This document shows positions 35,134 through 44,193 of a DNA stretch of 64,000 bases, one piece after another; the stretch's first letter is position 1; every line of letters starts with the position of its first letter. The position numbers were made by a program, and so were the translations under genes. The stretch spans positions 124,001 through 188,000 of the forward strand of contig NZ_CANLVF010000007.1 in assembly GCF_947494555.1 (NCBI RefSeq). The letters run 5' to 3'. Under the pieces are notes generated by a model. That model searched no databases. It saw only the letters and a program-made list of their open reading frames with translations, and was not told the origin of the DNA. Origin of the DNA: an uncultured Roseibium sp. Lineage in GTDB: Bacteria; Pseudomonadota; Alphaproteobacteria; Rhizobiales; Stappiaceae.

Positions 35134-36024
35134 ATGACAAAGCGTATTCCCTCCCTTAACTGGCTTCGTGTCTTCGAAGCTGCGGCGCGAACCGGCAGTT
35201 TCGCGCGCGCTGCGGAGCTACTGGCGATGTCTCCGCCTGCCGTCAGTCAGCAAATTCGAGCACTCGAAGCTCACCTGGGCCGGCCACTTTTCAAGCGTGC
35301 TGCCGCTGGCGTTTCACTGACGGAAGCCGGGCGCAGTCTTCTCGGTGTCGTCGGCGAGGCATTGGGACGGATGGAATCGGCCGCCGCCGCCTTGGCTGCC
35401 CCGGGTGCCCCTCCACTGGTCGTTGGTGTTTCCCTCGCTTTTTCAATCGGGTGGCTTGCGCCTCGTTTGCCCGAATTCATATCCGCCAACCCGTCCGTGA
35501 CGATTGAGCTCTATTCCCTTCTCGGCCGCCCGGAGACGCCCCCGAGACAGGCAGCCTTGTGGATTGCGTTCGGACCACCCCCACCGGGAACGGACGGCAT
35601 CGCCCTTTTTGGTGAGCGGCTTGTTCCGGTCGCCCATCCTGATATTGCATCGCGTATTACGGCCCTTGAGGATATCTTGAACCATCCGGTCATCGAGGTT
35701 GCCGATCACAGGAGAAACTGGGCGCAAATGTTCGGCTGGGATGTGCTGCCACCCGACGCGCGCACCCTGTTTGTCGACACGACCCTCACGGCACTCGCGT
35801 TCGCCGCTGCCGGTGAAGGTGTGGCATTGGCCCGCCCACCCGCAAGCGACGATCTGGTGCGACGTTACAACCTCAAGCCGTGCCTGCCCGGACTGCACAT
35901 ACAAGGCGTCGAGCAGTACCACCTCCTTCACCTTGCAGGCGCGGAACTTGGTCCCGAAGCAAAGGTGTTTCATGCATGGATCAGTGGTGAAGCCGAAAAG
36001 ACACGAATTTCGTCGGGGTTCTAA
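35134..36024 (+). CDS. LysR-family regulator (GcvA-like), divergent from the TmpA/B-like pair
   Basis: 296 residues. SFARAAELLAMSPPAVSQQI is the helix-turn-helix, followed by RPLFKRAAAGVSLTEAGRSL, the GcvA/AmpR-type subgroup. The 96-base gap to the divergent dioxygenase gene points to control of the oxygenase pair. Its stop codon overlaps the stop of the convergent MFS gene by two bases. Confidence 0.88.
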   Translation: MTKRIPSLNWLRVFEAAARTGSFARAAELLAMSPPAVSQQIRALEAHLGRPLFKRAAAGVSLTEAGRSLLGVVGEALGRMESAAAALAAPGAPPLVVGVSLAFSIGWLAPRLPEFISANPSVTIELYSLLGRPETPPRQAALWIAFGPPPPGTDGIALFGERLVPVAHPDIASRITALEDILNHPVIEVADHRRNWAQMFGWDVLPPDARTLFVDTTLTALAFAAAGEGVALARPPASDDLVRRYNLKPCLPGLHIQGVEQYHLLHLAGAELGPEAKVFHAWISGEAEKTRISSGF

Positions 36025-37352
36025 TTCCCGCTCCCTGAAACGACGGGTTCGACCTGTCTGAGGGAACTTGCCACAAAGGCTGCCGCCCCGATGATCACTG
36101 CGGATAAAAGAAACACCCAGGGTCCGGCCCAGGTGTAAAGCAGTCCGCCACATATAAGCCCGACGATACTTGCAGCAGCCCCCAGACTGCTCGCAAGACC
36201 CTGTACGGCGCCCTGCATTTGCTCGCCGGCAAACTTGGAAAGAACGGCAGTGAAGGTCGGCCACATCACGCCATTGCCCAGAGCAATGAAGAATGCGGCT
36301 GCGTAGATACTCCAAGTGCTGTTCGACAACAGAAACACGAAGCCCAGACCAAGGAGGAGGCCGCCTCCGGTAACAAGGGCACGTTGCGATATTTTCCCGG
36401 ACAGACGCGCCAGCAGCGGCCCTTGAACGAGCATCATCCAAAGGCTCAGCACCGCAAAGAAAATGCCGGTATCGGTGACGCTCCAGTCAAGCCGCGTTGC
36501 CGCGTGGACCGGGAAGGCGATATAGAAAAAACTGAAGCCCAGCATGACGAGAAAGTTCACCGACATGAGTTGCGGCATGAAAGGCAATTTCAGGATATCG
36601 GTCCTGGCCGTTTCAGTGCAGCCTTTCAGCCGATAGACTTCCTTCGTTTCCTGACCGAACACCTTGCATGCGTTTGCAAGGCCTGGCTTGTTCTTGAGTA
36701 TTTCAGCCCGGCTCTCCGACAGGCCATAGACGATCAGGACACTGGCAACGATGGAAATGAGAAGCGCGGCGATCACCGGCAGCATTTCGGCATAGACCGT
36801 GGCGCCGAGCAGTCCGGCAAGTGCGGGTCCGAGGATGAAGCCGGCATTTGTCGACATGGCCATCCGGCCGAAATTCTCCGTGCGGTGCTCTTCATCGGTG
36901 ATGTCGGCGAGATAAGCATTGGCAACCGATACATTGCCGCCGGTCAGGCCGTCGGCCGCGCGGGCGACGAACAGGACAATCAACGGCAGCGTAAGCGTGA
37001 ATTGCCCAAGGAGCGCGTTGTCGACGCTCATCAGCGCACCAGTCGGCAGAAAAAACGCAAGCAGAAATATGAACCAGGACAACATGGTCCCCAGCTGGGA
37101 CAGCAAGAGTACCTTTCGGCGTCCGACCTGATCGGACCATTTCCCAAGAATGGGCGCGCCTATGAGCTGAAACGCGGAATAGGTGGCTGCCAGTGCGCCG
37201 TAGACAATCGCGTTGCCGCCCCACTTTGCGACCAGAAACACCATGAAAGGCACGACGATCGAAAACCCCAGTGTCCCGACAAAGTTCACCGACAAAATGG
37301 GGAGGATCGGCGTTCCGCGACCTGGATTTGAAATGGACACGTCAACCGCCAT
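36021..37352 (-). CDS. MFS transporter, TetA-like DHA1 family
   Basis: 443 residues with 12 predicted membrane helices. The loop 2-3 motif GKWSDQVGRRKVLLLSQLG and motif C-like GPALAGLLGATVYAEMLP are present, as in the TetA/DHA1 drug-proton antiporters. A ~50-residue central loop with KNKPGLANACKVF separates the two halves. Export of a product or drug is likely. It is convergent with LysR and divergent from the Rieske operon; membership in either pathway is uncertain. Confidence 0.85.
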   Translation of the reverse strand: MAVDVSISNPGRGTPILPILSVNFVGTLGFSIVVPFMVFLVAKWGGNAIVYGALAATYSAFQLIGAPILGKWSDQVGRRKVLLLSQLGTMLSWFIFLLAFFLPTGALMSVDNALLGQFTLTLPLIVLFVARAADGLTGGNVSVANAYLADITDEEHRTENFGRMAMSTNAGFILGPALAGLLGATVYAEMLPVIAALLISIVASVLIVYGLSESRAEILKNKPGLANACKVFGQETKEVYRLKGCTETARTDILKLPFMPQLMSVNFLVMLGFSFFYIAFPVHAATRLDWSVTDTGIFFAVLSLWMMLVQGPLLARLSGKISQRALVTGGGLLLGLGFVFLLSNSTWSIYAAAFFIALGNGVMWPTFTAVLSKFAGEQMQGAVQGLASSLGAAASIVGLICGGLLYTWAGPWVFLLSAVIIGAAAFVASSLRQVEPVVSGSGN

Positions 37353-37653
37353 TGCTCACTTGCTCCTGCCTCATGCGAACCATGAACGGGTCTCTGCAAT
37401 TCAACGGCAAAGATAGCGCGCACCCGGAAAAATCACAGCCATCCGGACCGTAAAGACCTCTAACACGAAAAGAGACTAGTTTGGCCGACGAGGCGCGGCC
37501 TTTGTGCTTTTAGCTTGGCGCACGATCTGAGAAACGGCTTCAATAGGTGTCTTCGCCCAGCATGTCCAAAAAAGATAATGCAATGACCAAAAATGTTTGG
37601 CTGCATTCGCCTCGAAAAGGCAAGCTTGAAGCTGGCCCTGGGAGGTGTGCAAC
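37353..37653. other. Divergent region upstream of the seven-gene oxygenase operon
   Basis: Some 300 bases between the MFS gene and the Rieske gene. It must contain the operon promoter and binding sites for its regulator, but I see no convincing palindrome. GGGAGG at 37640-37645 is the ribosome site for the following GTG start. Confidence 0.5.
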
Positions 37654-38775
37654 GTGTCCAAGCAAATCGAGATTTCGTCCGGCTATGACCCTGATCCGTC
37701 CCGATCCAATTCGCTGCTTGCGTCGGCCTACACCGATGCCGGCTGGTTCGACGCAGACCTGAAGTCGATCGTCGCCAGGACGTGGCAATGGGTCTGCCAT
37801 GTGGAGAAAACGCGGGAACTCGGGTCCTACGTGACAACGGAAATCGCAGGCAATCCGATTGCGGTTGTGCGCGGAAAAGACGGCGTCCTCAGGGCGTTTT
37901 ACAATGTGTGCAAGCACCGCGCGCACGAGCTGCTGTCGGGCGAGGGCGTGACCACCCGGATCATGTGCCCCTATCACGCCTGGGTCTACCGGCTGGACGG
38001 GCAACTCGCCCGCGCGCCGCATACAGAAACACTTAAGGAATTCGACACCAGCGCAATCTGCCTCGATGAGATCCTGGTCGAAGAATTCTGCGGCTTCGTT
38101 TTCGTCAATCTCGACCCGCAGGCCGTTTCCTTGTCGAAACAATCGGGCGATCTGGAAACGGAGATCCGCCACTGGGCGCCGGACGTCGACAAGCTGACCT
38201 TCGGGCATCGCCTCACCTACGACATCAAGTCCAACTGGAAGAACGTCGTCGACAATTTCCTGGAATGCTACCATTGCCCGACGGCTCACAAGGATTTCTG
38301 CGACCTCGTCGACATGGACACCTACAAGGTGACAACACACGGCATCTATTCCAGTCACATGGCCGATGCCGGCAATGCTTCCAACCGTGCCTACGACGTC
38401 TCGAATGCAACGGTCAGAACGCATGCCGTCTGGTGGCTCTGGCCGACAACCTGCCTGATGCGTTATCCGGGCAGGTCAAGCATGATCGTTCTGAACATCG
38501 TCCCCGCTGGTCCGGACCGCACGCTGGAAACGTACGATTTCTTCCTGGAGACACCTGAGCCGAATGACATGGAACGCGACGCCATTCGCTATCTCGATGA
38601 AGTCCTGCAGGTTGAGGACATCGGTCTGGTTGAGAGCGTTCAGCGGGGAATGAGCACCCCGGCTTTCACTCAGGGCCGGATCGTCCATGATCCCGGCGGT
38701 TCCGGCAAATCGGAGCACGCCGTGCATCATTTCCATGGGCTCGTGCTGGACGCATATGCGCGGGGGGCCGCGTGA
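37654..38775 (+). CDS. Rieske oxygenase, quaternary-amine (CntA/GbcA) type
   Basis: 373 residues from GTG 37654, eight bases after GGGAGG. The Rieske cluster motif is CKHRAHELLSGEG followed by CPYHAW. In the catalytic domain NFLECYHCPTAH carries the iron histidines, and Glu204 occupies the bridging position held by Asp in ring-hydroxylating dioxygenases, as in carnitine monooxygenase CntA. The C-terminal GLVESVQRGMSTPAFTQGRI and GSGKSEHAVHHFHGL also match CntA/YeaW. The substrate is thus probably a trimethylammonium compound such as carnitine or glycine betaine. No reductase partner gene is in the window. First gene of a coupled operon. Confidence 0.85.
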   Translation: MSKQIEISSGYDPDPSRSNSLLASAYTDAGWFDADLKSIVARTWQWVCHVEKTRELGSYVTTEIAGNPIAVVRGKDGVLRAFYNVCKHRAHELLSGEGVTTRIMCPYHAWVYRLDGQLARAPHTETLKEFDTSAICLDEILVEEFCGFVFVNLDPQAVSLSKQSGDLETEIRHWAPDVDKLTFGHRLTYDIKSNWKNVVDNFLECYHCPTAHKDFCDLVDMDTYKVTTHGIYSSHMADAGNASNRAYDVSNATVRTHAVWWLWPTTCLMRYPGRSSMIVLNIVPAGPDRTLETYDFFLETPEPNDMERDAIRYLDEVLQVEDIGLVESVQRGMSTPAFTQGRIVHDPGGSGKSEHAVHHFHGLVLDAYARGAA

Positions 38776-40307
38776 GGCCGCCCAACATTGTAGTGGTCAT
38801 GGCGGACCAGCTGGCACCGCATTTCACGGGTGCCTACGGCCACCCCGTTGCCAGAACACCGAACCTTGACGCACTTGCCGAACGCGGCATGCGCTTTGAT
38901 GCGGCCTACTGCAATTCACCGCTTTGCGCCCCGTCCCGCTTTGCGTTCATGTCGGGTCAGCTGATCAGCCGCATTGCGGCCTATGACAACGCATCAGAAT
39001 TCAAAGCCTCGATCCCGACTTTCGCGCATTACCTCAAGTCCCTGGGCTACAGAACCTGCCTTTCTGGCAAAATGCACTTCGTCGGCCCGGATCAGATGCA
39101 CGGATTTGAGGACCGGGTCACCACCGACATCTATCCGGCTGATTTCGCCTGGACACCTGACTGGGAAGCGCCGGACGAGCGCATCGACAAGTGGTACCAC
39201 AACATGCAGACCGTCAAGGAAAGCGGTGTTGCGAGTGCCACGTTCCAGATCGACTACGACGATGAAGTTGGGTTTGCCGCAAAGCGCTGGCTATTCAACG
39301 TTGCGCGCGATAAGGCCTCGGGAAACGATGCCCCGTTTGCCCTGGTTGCCTCTTTCATCCATCCGCACGACCCTTATGTGGCGCGGCCCGAATGGTGGGA
39401 TCTTTACGAAGATGACGACATCCCGATGCCCGACTATGTCCCGGAGTTGGAGCAGCAGGACCCGTTTTCACGCCGGTTGCTTGACGGGATTGAGGCATCT
39501 TACGTCCCGCTCGAAGAAGAAGAGGTGCGCCGTGCCCGGCACGCCTATCTTGCCAATGTCAGCTACTTCGACAGCAAAATCGGCGAAATTGTCGAAACAC
39601 TCACGGAGATCGGAGAACTCGACAACACCGTAGTGATCGTGACCGCGGACCACGGCGACATGCTGGGTGAGCGCGGCCTCTGGTACAAAATGAACTTCTT
39701 TGAGAACTCTGCCCGCGTTCCCCTGGTTATGGCTGGTCCCGGCGTCGCCAAAGGAACAGCCGGCAATGCGTGTTCCCTCGTCGATCTTCTGCCGACTTTC
39801 ATCGAGATCGGGGGCGGCACTCCGGATATGCTCGGAGACCCCATAGACGGCCGCAGCCTCATGCCGCTGGCCAGGGGCGAAGCGGACCCGGTGGATGAGG
39901 CGATCGGCGAATACTGCGCGGAAATGACAAGCTACCCGGTGATCATGATCCGCCGCGGAGCGATGAAGTACATTCATTGCGACTACGATCCGCCGCAGCT
40001 CTACGACGTGAAGTCCGATCCTCAGGAAAGACGGAATCTTGCCGGCGACCCGAAGTACCACAACATCGTGGCGGGTTTTCAAAATGAAATCGCCCGGCGC
40101 TGGAACGGCGAGGACCTTCGCAGGAAGATCATGGCAACACAGAAGTCGCGCCGGGCACTTCACGCAGCGATGGAGGCCGGCGCAAGCGAGCCCTGGGACT
40201 ACAACCCGCCTTCTGACGCCAGCCGGCAATATGTCAGAAACCACATGGATTGGACCGTGGCCGCAAGCCGCTACCGGTACCCGCCCAGAAAGGACCCGAC
40301 CGAATGA
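38772..40307 (+). CDS. betC: Choline-sulfatase (BetC family), operon copy
   Basis: 511 residues, close in length and sequence layout to Sinorhizobium BetC. The formylglycine cysteine is Cys52 in PLCAPSRFAF; metal residues are in VMADQ and TADHGDMLGERGLW; TCLSGKMHFVGPDQMHGFED and the C-terminal YVRNHMDWTVAASRYRYP are BetC signatures. The GTG start overlaps the Rieske stop (GTGA). Its presence inside a carnitine-like pathway means it may act on a sulfate ester other than choline sulfate. A second BetC-like gene is at 29.2 kb. Confidence 0.87.
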   Translation: MRPPNIVVVMADQLAPHFTGAYGHPVARTPNLDALAERGMRFDAAYCNSPLCAPSRFAFMSGQLISRIAAYDNASEFKASIPTFAHYLKSLGYRTCLSGKMHFVGPDQMHGFEDRVTTDIYPADFAWTPDWEAPDERIDKWYHNMQTVKESGVASATFQIDYDDEVGFAAKRWLFNVARDKASGNDAPFALVASFIHPHDPYVARPEWWDLYEDDDIPMPDYVPELEQQDPFSRRLLDGIEASYVPLEEEEVRRARHAYLANVSYFDSKIGEIVETLTEIGELDNTVVIVTADHGDMLGERGLWYKMNFFENSARVPLVMAGPGVAKGTAGNACSLVDLLPTFIEIGGGTPDMLGDPIDGRSLMPLARGEADPVDEAIGEYCAEMTSYPVIMIRRGAMKYIHCDYDPPQLYDVKSDPQERRNLAGDPKYHNIVAGFQNEIARRWNGEDLRRKIMATQKSRRALHAAMEAGASEPWDYNPPSDASRQYVRNHMDWTVAASRYRYPPRKDPTE

Positions 40308-41098
40308 TGCTGGATGGCAAGATTGCATTGGTAACCGGCGCAAGGGGCGGAATCGGCCGGGCGATCGTGGCCCGGTTCGTTAAAGAGGGCGCAACGGTCT
40401 TTGCAGCCGACCTGACACCGGAAGGCTCGCTTGCGGCGCATGTCGAAGACGGCAGTCATTTCGTGAAACTTGACGTCACGCACGAAGCAGACGCGGTTGC
40501 AGCGATGGATCGCGTCCGGGAAGAACACGGACGACTCGATATACTTGTCAACGCTGCCGGGATCGAGATCGAGAAAACCATCGAGGAAACGTCTCTGGCT
40601 GAGTGGAACCGGTCCTTTGCGGTCAATGTCACCGGAACGTTTTTGACTTCGAAATATGCCCTGCCGCTTTTGCGGGAAGCCGCCAAGCTTGGAAAAAGTG
40701 CAAGCCTCATAAATTTCGGTTCCTATGACGGCTTCATCGCCGATCCCGGGCTGGCCGCCTATTGCGCGACAAAAGGCGCTGTCCACGCGCTGACCCGCGC
40801 CATGGCTTGCGATCACGGTCCGGAAGGCATCCGCGTCAATGCGATCTGCCCTGGCTACATCGATACACCGATGCTGCAGAGTTTCTTCAACGGCGACGGG
40901 TCCGGTGGCGGTGGCGGCAATATCGAAACCCTGCAGAAAGCAGTGCGTGACGTGCATCCGATGCGCACTTACGGTACGCCGGAAGACATCGCCAATCTGG
41001 TCAATTGGCTGGCATCCGACGAAGCGCGCTACGCCTCCGGGCAGCTCTGGGTTCTGGATGGCGGCCTGTCGGCCCAAGTTCAGCAAATGAGACTCTGA
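40304..41098 (+). CDS. SDR family oxidoreductase (operon gene 3)
   Basis: 264 residues, start ATG 40304 overlapping the sulfatase stop. Cofactor motif VTGARGGIGRA, ADLTPEG after beta-2 (an Asp, so NAD), NAAG, catalytic Ser in NFGSYDGF and YCATK are visible. A glycine-rich insertion GDGSGGGGGN near residue 205 is unusual. Likely oxidises a hydroxyl group of the pathway substrate or reduces a keto intermediate. Together with the second SDR at 43.5 kb it provides two dehydrogenase steps. Confidence 0.85.
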   Translation: MMLDGKIALVTGARGGIGRAIVARFVKEGATVFAADLTPEGSLAAHVEDGSHFVKLDVTHEADAVAAMDRVREEHGRLDILVNAAGIEIEKTIEETSLAEWNRSFAVNVTGTFLTSKYALPLLREAAKLGKSASLINFGSYDGFIADPGLAAYCATKGAVHALTRAMACDHGPEGIRVNAICPGYIDTPMLQSFFNGDGSGGGGGNIETLQKAVRDVHPMRTYGTPEDIANLVNWLASDEARYASGQLWVLDGGLSAQVQQMRL

Positions 41099-42030
41099 TG
41101 CCCAAATCCGTCATCATTACCTGCGCCCCCACCGGTGGCATTCATACGCCGTCCATGTCTCCCCATTTGCCCGTCACACCGGCCGAAATTGCCCGGGCCA
41201 GCATCGAGGCGGCGGAGGCCGGTGCGTCCATTATTCACCTGCATGCCCGCGACCCCGAAACCGGCAGGCCCGATCCAAGACCGGAGATTTTCCAGCAGTT
41301 TCTGCCCGTTATCAAACAATCGACAGAAGCGGTGATCAACGTCTCGACAGGCGGCGGCCTTGGTATGACGATGGACGAACGCCTCCTCGCCGCAACCACC
41401 GCCAGTCCGGAAATGGCGTCGCTGAACATGGGGTCCATGAATTTCGGCATCTTCCCGATGCTTCAGAAATACACTGAGTTTCAGCACGACTGGGAGCGTC
41501 CCTTCCTGGAGATGACCGAAGATTTCATCTTCCCCAACACTTTCAGGACCATTCGGTACGCCATCGAGAAACTGTCGGGTGAGCACGGAACCCAGTTCGA
41601 ATTCGAGTGCTACGACCTTGGGCACCTCTATACGGTGAAATGGTTCGTCGATCAGGGACTGATCAAACCGCCCTTCTTCATCCAGATGGTTTTTGGAATT
41701 CTCGGCGGAATGGGCGCTGACCTCGACAACCTGGTTTTTCTGCACAAGAAAGCCGACAAGTTGTTCGGACCCGAAAACTACGAATGGTCGGTGCTGGCCG
41801 CCGGGCGTCATCAGATGCCGTTTGCCACGCAAAGCGCGATGCTGGGCGGCAATCTCAGGGTTGGCCTGGAAGACAGCCTCTTTATCGGCAAGGGCGAGCT
41901 GGCAACGTCCAACGCCCAACAGGTCAAACGCATCCGGGACATTCTGGAAAATCTGGGCCTTACCGTCGCAACCCCATCGGAAGCCCGTCAGAGGCTGGCC
42001 CTCAAGGGTGGCGACCGGGTCGGATTCTAG
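41098..42030 (+). CDS. Beta-keto acid cleavage enzyme (BKACE, DUF849)
   Basis: 310 residues, start ATG 41098 overlapping the previous stop (TGATG). The zinc-binding IIHLHARDPETGRP, INVSTGGGLGM, LNMGSMNFG and VGLEDSLFIG segments define the BKACE family, which condenses a beta-keto acid with acetyl-CoA and cleaves it to acetoacetate and a new CoA ester. A known member acts on 3-dehydrocarnitine in carnitine breakdown. The following carnitine-dehydrogenase-like gene supports a dehydrocarnitine-like substrate. Confidence 0.88.
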   Translation: MPKSVIITCAPTGGIHTPSMSPHLPVTPAEIARASIEAAEAGASIIHLHARDPETGRPDPRPEIFQQFLPVIKQSTEAVINVSTGGGLGMTMDERLLAATTASPEMASLNMGSMNFGIFPMLQKYTEFQHDWERPFLEMTEDFIFPNTFRTIRYAIEKLSGEHGTQFEFECYDLGHLYTVKWFVDQGLIKPPFFIQMVFGILGGMGADLDNLVFLHKKADKLFGPENYEWSVLAAGRHQMPFATQSAMLGGNLRVGLEDSLFIGKGELATSNAQQVKRIRDILENLGLTVATPSEARQRLALKGGDRVGF

Positions 42031-42040
42031 GGAGCAAGAA

Positions 42041-43459
42041 ATGCAAACGCGCATGTTGATCGACGGGGAGCTTGTGGACGGCACAGGCGACGCCCTGAGT
42101 GTCCTCAATCCGGCAAGCGGTGAGACCATCGCTGAGGTCAGGGAAGCAGGTGAAGAACAGGTAGAAGCCGCGGTCAGAAGCGCCGCTGAGGCCTTTGAAA
42201 CCTTCTCAATGACATCGCCGGCCGAACGTTCCGAGCTGCTTTTGCAGATCGCAGCGGTGATTGAAACCCATAGCCAGGAACTGGCCGAACTGGAAAGCCT
42301 GGATGTCGGCAAACCCTGGCCCTCCGCCCATGACGACGAGATGCCGCTGACAATAGATGTGTTCCGCTTTTTTGCCGGGGCCGCCCGGACGATGACGGGA
42401 TCGGCGGCGGGCGAATACGTTGCCGGACACACGTCCATGATCCGCCGGGACCCAATCGGTCCTGTCGCGGCCATCGCGCCCTGGAACTATCCGCTGATGA
42501 TGGCCTCCTGGAAACTGGCAGCGCCAATCGCGGCAGGGTGCCCTGTGGTTTTGAAGCCATCTGAAATCACGCCTTTGTCGACACTCCATCTCGCCGGTCT
42601 TTTGCAGGACGTCCTGCCGAAAGGCGTATTGAACATCATCCACGGGCGCGGGCCGACGATCGGCGACAGGCTCATGAACAGCTCGCAGATGGAGGCAATC
42701 AGCGTCACCGGTTCTCCGGCGACCGGCATGGCGGCGATGCGCGCAGCGTCCAACAAGATCCGGCACGTGCACCTGGAGCTCGGCGGAAAGGCCCCCGTCA
42801 TCGTCTTTGACGACGCCGATCTTGACGCCGTTGCCGAAACCATTCGCTACGGCAGTTATTTCAACGCAGGCCAGGATTGCGCGCAGCCCTGCCGCGTTCT
42901 GGTGGCCGATAGCGCTTACGAGCGCCTCGTCGCGGCGATTGCGGGCCAAGTGGGACAGATCAAGACAGGTGCCCCAAAGGATGAAGGCACCGAGATGGGG
43001 CCTCTCGTGTCAGCCACGCAAAGAGACAGGGTCTCAGGCTTTGTCGAACGCGCCCGGACTGGAGCCGAAATCGTACTGGGAGGAAATGCGGGAAGCGGCC
43101 CCGGGTTTTTCTTTGATCCCACTGTCATCGCCAATGTGGACAATTCTTCAGAAGTTGCCTGCAACGAAGTCTTTGGCCCGGTCGTCACGATCTCGCGGTT
43201 CTCCGATGCGGATGAAGCCCTGAAAATTGCGAACACAGGGCCGTACGGTCTTGCGTCTTCGGTCTGGACCCGCGATGTCGGCCTTGCCATGCGCATGACT
43301 TCCAGGCTGCGCTACGGTTTCACCTGGGTAAACACCCATGGTGTTGCGACACCTGAAATGCCCTGGGCTGCCATGAAGGGATCGGGCACGGGCTGCGACA
43401 TGTCCGTCTATGCCCTCGATGCCTATACCGCGATCCGCCACGTGATGGTGGCGCACTGA
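42041..43459 (+). CDS. NAD-dependent aldehyde dehydrogenase (betaine-/aminobutyraldehyde type)
   Basis: 472 residues from ATG 42041, six bases after GGGAG. Family landmarks: IAPWNYPLMMASWKLAAPIA, VVLKPSEITPLS, catalytic Glu in HLELGGKAPVIVFDDAD and catalytic Cys in YFNAGQDCAQPCR. The last two blocks most resemble the YdcW/PatD gamma-aminobutyraldehyde dehydrogenases; trimethylated aminoaldehydes or betaine aldehyde are plausible substrates here. It starts 10 bases after the BKACE gene and overlaps the next SDR by one base. Confidence 0.9.
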   Translation: MQTRMLIDGELVDGTGDALSVLNPASGETIAEVREAGEEQVEAAVRSAAEAFETFSMTSPAERSELLLQIAAVIETHSQELAELESLDVGKPWPSAHDDEMPLTIDVFRFFAGAARTMTGSAAGEYVAGHTSMIRRDPIGPVAAIAPWNYPLMMASWKLAAPIAAGCPVVLKPSEITPLSTLHLAGLLQDVLPKGVLNIIHGRGPTIGDRLMNSSQMEAISVTGSPATGMAAMRAASNKIRHVHLELGGKAPVIVFDDADLDAVAETIRYGSYFNAGQDCAQPCRVLVADSAYERLVAAIAGQVGQIKTGAPKDEGTEMGPLVSATQRDRVSGFVERARTGAEIVLGGNAGSGPGFFFDPTVIANVDNSSEVACNEVFGPVVTISRFSDADEALKIANTGPYGLASSVWTRDVGLAMRMTSRLRYGFTWVNTHGVATPEMPWAAMKGSGTGCDMSVYALDAYTAIRHVMVAH

Positions 43460-44193
43460 TGCGCCTTGCCTCAAAGAAAGCTTTTGTCACCGGTGGCAGG
43501 CAGGGGATCGGCAGGGGCATCGTCGACGCGTTTCTTGCCGAAGGCGCTGACGTTGTTACCTGCGGCCGTGGTCCGAAACCGGACGACCTGGAGACGGAGT
43601 GGCTGACGCTGGATGTCTGCGATCCAAAGGCGGTCGCGGATACAATACAGTATCTCGGCGCGTTCGATGTTCTGGTCAACAATGCCGGCGTTCAGGTGGA
43701 AAAGACTGTTGTCGACAGCACGGACGCGGATTGGGATCTCGTGATCGATACCAATGCGCGGGGTGTCTTCAATCTGTGCCGGGCAGCAATCCCGCACATG
43801 CGTGAGGGCGGGTCGATCATCAATCTTGGGTCGATCTCCGGCACCGTCGCCGATCCGTCGATGGCGCTCTACAACGCTTCAAAGGCTTTCGTCCACGGCC
43901 TGACACGATCAATTGCAGTCGACCACGGCCCGAAGATCCGCTGCAATGCGATCTGCCCGGGCTGGATTGAAACAGGGATGCTGGATGCAGGCTTCGATCT
44001 TGCGAACAATCCGGCCCGGGCAAAGACGGATGCCATCGCCCGTCATGCCGTGAGACGGTTCGGGAAGCCGGCTGACATCGCGGCCATGGCTGTCTGGCTT
44101 GCCTCGGACGAGGCCGGCTTCGCGACCGGTCAGCTCTTTACGATCGACGGCGGCATGACCGCTGCATCCCCGCTCAATCCAGGACTGTTCTGA
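43459..44193 (+). CDS. SDR family oxidoreductase (operon gene 6)
   Basis: 244 residues. VTGGRQGIGRGI, VLVNNAGVQVEKT, catalytic Ser in LGSISGTVADP and YNASK are present. CGRGPKPDD after beta-2 suggests NADP. Its ATG shares one base with the stop of the aldehyde dehydrogenase, and its stop shares one base with the next ATG. Distinct from the SDR at 40.3 kb; only about the usual SDR core is shared. Confidence 0.86.
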   Translation: MRLASKKAFVTGGRQGIGRGIVDAFLAEGADVVTCGRGPKPDDLETEWLTLDVCDPKAVADTIQYLGAFDVLVNNAGVQVEKTVVDSTDADWDLVIDTNARGVFNLCRAAIPHMREGGSIINLGSISGTVADPSMALYNASKAFVHGLTRSIAVDHGPKIRCNAICPGWIETGMLDAGFDLANNPARAKTDAIARHAVRRFGKPADIAAMAVWLASDEAGFATGQLFTIDGGMTAASPLNPGLF

